A stretch of DNA of 8,903 nt. Origin: an uncultured Eubacteriales bacterium. Lineage in GTDB: Bacteria; Bacillota; Clostridia; Oscillospirales; Oscillospiraceae. The stretch covers positions 1 through 8,903 of the forward strand of contig USPI01000048.1 of NCBI GenBank assembly GCA_900556535.1, read 5' to 3'. The notes under the pieces are model-generated. The model had not been told where the DNA came from and made no database searches. It was given only the letters and a program-made list of their open reading frames with translations. Below, in pieces: positions 6,729-8,903 of this stretch. A program made the position numbers and the translations under genes. How positions within the stretch are numbered: position 1 is the first letter of the stretch; every line of letters begins with the position of its first letter.

Positions 6729-6770
6729 TCTTTTCGCCGGCGAATCCGGCTTTACGGCAGGGTGGGAACC

Positions 6771-8159
6771 ATGGAGCAATACAATCTTCCGCAGGAAGGC
6801 GTGCGCATTCCGCCGAATCACCCGGAATCCGAAAAGAGCGTACTCGGCGCAATGATCCGCTCGCGCGAAGCGGCGCTGCTCGCGATTGAAACGCTTTCTC
6901 CGGATGATTTTTACGACCCCGCAAATCGCGAGGTCTATTCCGCTATGCTCTCCATGGCAACCGCGTCGCGCGAAATCGATCTGGTCACGCTTGATGAAGA
7001 GCTGACACGCCGCGGAAAACTGGATGCAATCGGCGGTGCAGCGTATCTGGTCGAGCTCAGCCGATCTGTGCCCTCCGCGGTCAATGTGCAGGCGTACATT
7101 CGCATCGTGGACGAAAAATCCACACTGCGCAAGCTGATCGCCGCATCCCAGACCATCAGCCGCCAGTGCTATGCCCAGACCGACCCCGTGCCCGACGTAC
7201 TTCGGGACGCGGAACGGCTGATCTTCGACATCGTCATGCGCCGGGGCGGCGCGGAAACGCTGGAACCCATTCAGAAGGTGCTGCTTTCCACCTTCGACCG
7301 CATTGAGGAATTGAGCCTGCTGAAAGGCAAGCTGGCGGGCGTGCCTACCGGGTTGTACGATCTGGATCGGATGCTCACCGGCCTTCACGGCGGCGAGCTG
7401 GTGCTGGTGGGCGCGCGCCCTGCCATGGGTAAAACCTCCATGGCGCTGGGCGTGACGCTGTTCGCCGCCCAGAAAGCACACAAATGCGTGGCTTTTTTCA
7501 GCCTGGAAATGCCGGCGGAGCAGATCGGCCTGCGCCTTCTGTGCTCCGCGGCCAACATCAACATGCAGCGCGTCCGCAGTGGGATGCTGTCCGACGAAGA
7601 ATGGGTCAAGCTGGGCGACAGCATTAACGCCCTGAGCAACTGCCGCATCTACATCGACGATACTTCCGGCCTGACGCCCTCCCAGCTGCGTTCCCGTTGC
7701 CGCCGTCTGATGATGGAGCAGGGGCTCGATCTGGTAGTTCTGGACTATCTGGGCCTGATGGGCACCGACAAGCGGGTGGAGAACCGTCAGCTGGAAGTCA
7801 GCGAGATCAGCCGCCAGCTCAAGTCCATTGCGCTGGAGCTGAAGATTCCCGTGCTGGCCTGCGCCCAGTTGAGCCGTGCCAACGCGGCCCGCGAAAACAA
7901 GCGCCCCATGCTCAGCGACCTGCGTGATTCGGGCAGCATCGAGCAGGACGCGGACGTGGTCATGTTCCTGCACCGGGAGGGCTACTACGCCGCCGCGGGC
8001 GGGCCGGAGGACGGCCCCAAGCCCGACGACAACCAGGGCGAAGTCATCGTCGCCAAACAGAGAAACGGCCCTATCGGCACCGTCAACGTGGAGTGGCAGG
8101 CGGAATTTGCCCGCTACACCAATCTGCCCGGCACTCGCGTAGCCGTATACGCGGACTAA
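6771..8159 (+). CDS. dnaB: Replicative DNA helicase DnaB (DnaC in Bacillus naming)
   Basis: The 462-residue protein is a hexameric 5'-3' replicative helicase of normal length with no intein. The N-terminal helical domain covers about 12-115 (PPNHPESEKSVLGAMI). A linker (about 155-185) precedes the RecA-like domain with Walker A GARPAMGKT (214-222), the FFSLEMP region (242-248), Walker B LVVLDYLGLM (321-330, Asp325), ACAQLSR (363-369), RPMLSDLRDSGSIEQDADVV (378-397) and the Arg-finger segment KQRNGPIGT (429-437). The ATG at 6771 is preferred over the GTG at 6762 because the purine-rich AGGGTGGGA lies just before it. It follows rplI by 42 bases. Codon use differs sharply from the genes to the left: Leu is mainly CTG, and none of 24 Ile codons is ATA. 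This may mark transfer, allele replacement or a chimeric contig. Confidence 0.97.
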   Translation: MEQYNLPQEGVRIPPNHPESEKSVLGAMIRSREAALLAIETLSPDDFYDPANREVYSAMLSMATASREIDLVTLDEELTRRGKLDAIGGAAYLVELSRSVPSAVNVQAYIRIVDEKSTLRKLIAASQTISRQCYAQTDPVPDVLRDAERLIFDIVMRRGGAETLEPIQKVLLSTFDRIEELSLLKGKLAGVPTGLYDLDRMLTGLHGGELVLVGARPAMGKTSMALGVTLFAAQKAHKCVAFFSLEMPAEQIGLRLLCSAANINMQRVRSGMLSDEEWVKLGDSINALSNCRIYIDDTSGLTPSQLRSRCRRLMMEQGLDLVVLDYLGLMGTDKRVENRQLEVSEISRQLKSIALELKIPVLACAQLSRANAARENKRPMLSDLRDSGSIEQDADVVMFLHREGYYAAAGGPEDGPKPDDNQGEVIVAKQRNGPIGTVNVEWQAEFARYTNLPGTRVAVYAD

Positions 8160-8184
8160 ATCTGTCAGAAATCAGGGGGAGAAC

Positions 8185-8903
8185 ATGGCACAGCTACCCA
8201 TTGCCGAGCTTGGCAAGGATCAAAAGTTCGAAGGCTTTCTGCTGGTTCGTTCGGCGGATCAGCGCACCGGCGGCAACGGCGCAAAATATCTGGATATGAA
8301 CCTGACCGACCGCACCGGCGAGGTCAACGCCAAGGTCTGGGATGGCAACACCCCCTGTCCCGCGCCCGGCTCCGTCATCAAGGTACGGGGCACGACGCTG
8401 GAATACAACGGTCGCCTGCAGCTGCGGGTGGAGCGTATCCGCACCATGGCGGAGGGGGATCCCGTCGATCTGTCCCTGCTGGCTCCCTGCGCCCCGGAAG
8501 CCCCGGAGGCCATGCTGCAGGAGCTGTACGACGCGGCCGACGGCTTTGCCAGCGAGCCGCTTCGGCTCATCACCCGGAAAATGCTGGATCGTTTCCGGGA
8601 AAAGCTGCTGTACTACCCCGCCGCCCAGCGAATCCACCATGCGGAGCGGGGCGGACTTCTGCATCACACCACGGGGATGCTGCGGCTGGCCAAGGCCATC
8701 CTGACCCAGTACACGTGGCTGAACGCCGACCTGCTGCTGGCGGGCGTGATCCTGCATGACCTGTGCAAGACGGAGGAAATGGACTCCAACGACATGGGCG
8801 TGGTGCGGGACTACAGCCGGGAGGGTCTGCTGCTGGGCCATCTGGTGCTGGGCGTGAACCGCATTCAGGAGGCGGCCAACGAGCTGGGCATTTCCGGCGA
8901 ACC
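8185..8903 (+). CDS. yhaM: 3'-5' exoribonuclease YhaM-like, OB-fold plus HD domain (partial, cut by window end)
   Basis: The reading frame is open from the ATG at 8185 to the window edge, giving 239 residues and two further bases; YhaM is about 310-320 residues, so roughly 70-80 are missing. Residues about 12-86 form an OB-fold (FEGFLLVRSADQRT, then KYLDMNLTDRTGEVNAKVWDG at 34-54), as in nucleic-acid-binding domains. The HD phosphohydrolase part shows HHAERGGLLHHTTGML (151-166), LLLAGVILHDLCKTEE (183-198, with His191-Asp192) and GHLVLG (218-223), as in YhaM/CBF1 nucleases, which trim RNA (and DNA in vitro) from the 3' end with a metal ion. HDLCK has Cys where I expect Gly in HDLGK. A strong AGGGGGAG (8174-8181) lies just before the start. 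The gene begins 25 bases after dnaB, so it is probably in the same operon, and it shares dnaB's CTG-rich codon style. Confidence 0.88.
   Translation, partial: MAQLPIAELGKDQKFEGFLLVRSADQRTGGNGAKYLDMNLTDRTGEVNAKVWDGNTPCPAPGSVIKVRGTTLEYNGRLQLRVERIRTMAEGDPVDLSLLAPCAPEAPEAMLQELYDAADGFASEPLRLITRKMLDRFREKLLYYPAAQRIHHAERGGLLHHTTGMLRLAKAILTQYTWLNADLLLAGVILHDLCKTEEMDSNDMGVVRDYSREGLLLGHLVLGVNRIQEAANELGISGE

Noticed and set aside
6736..6750. Small hairpin (GCCGG/CCGGC, five-base loop) between rplI and dnaB
   Set aside because: The stem has only five pairs and is followed by just three T, so it is too weak to call a terminator.
6252..7973. Long minus-strand open frame (573 codons) opposite rplI and much of dnaB
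   Set aside because: It lies opposite two unmistakable genes. Its His/Gln/Ala/Leu-rich content is what the complement of GC-biased coding DNA gives, and no recognisable domain is present.
1..8903. Search for defence islands, mobile elements, CRISPR arrays, tRNA genes, inteins or new multi-gene systems
   Set aside because: No repeat array, transposase, integrase, attachment site, tRNA-like fold or intein insert was seen; every long coding region belongs to a recognisable housekeeping family.

Overview
The window reads as ordinary chromosomal DNA of a Gram-positive, probably anaerobic Clostridia-type Firmicute; a gut Oscillospiraceae/Ruminococcaceae relative is a reasonable guess. The basis is a SleB-type cell-wall hydrolase with a copper-amine-oxidase-like N-terminal domain, the oxygen-independent radical-SAM enzyme HemZ, a GdpP c-di-AMP phosphodiesterase, a YhaM-type exoribonuclease and the gdpP-rplI-dnaB gene order typical of Firmicutes. 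There are no rRNA, tRNA, CRISPR or insertion-sequence features, and coding density is high.

Layout. A secreted SleB-like hydrolase (6-848, +) is followed by a strong terminator (875-906) whose left arm overlaps the -10 of a good promoter (849-877) for rsmG (917-1618, +). A perfect 18-bp inverted repeat (1617-1658) then serves as a bidirectional terminator between rsmG and a convergent minus-strand operon, hemZ (2598-4085) followed by a uridine-kinase-like P-loop kinase (1676-2608); these two genes overlap by 11 bp. The 168-bp gap 4086-4253 holds two back-to-back promoters, one for hemZ and one for the rightward operon gdpP (4254-6251), rplI (6276-6728), dnaB (6771-8159) and yhaM (8185 to beyond the window edge).

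How the genes work together. The rightward operon joins second-messenger turnover (c-di-AMP), a ribosomal protein, the replicative helicase and an RNase/HD nuclease. This is a growth and replication housekeeping cluster. The leftward pair joins porphyrin synthesis to a nucleoside-kinase-like enzyme of unknown substrate.

I found no convincing new multi-gene system. The points most worth a second look are: (1) an abrupt change of codon usage between rplI and dnaB (hand count of Ile ATA codons: 23 of 53 in gdpP, 0 of 33 in dnaB plus the yhaM part), which could mean xenologous replacement or a chimeric assembly; (2) the promoter nested in a terminator before rsmG; (3) the back-to-back arrangement of hemZ with gdpP, whose family has a PAS domain known to bind heme in some members; and (4) His-to-Asn changes in two conserved GdpP motifs.
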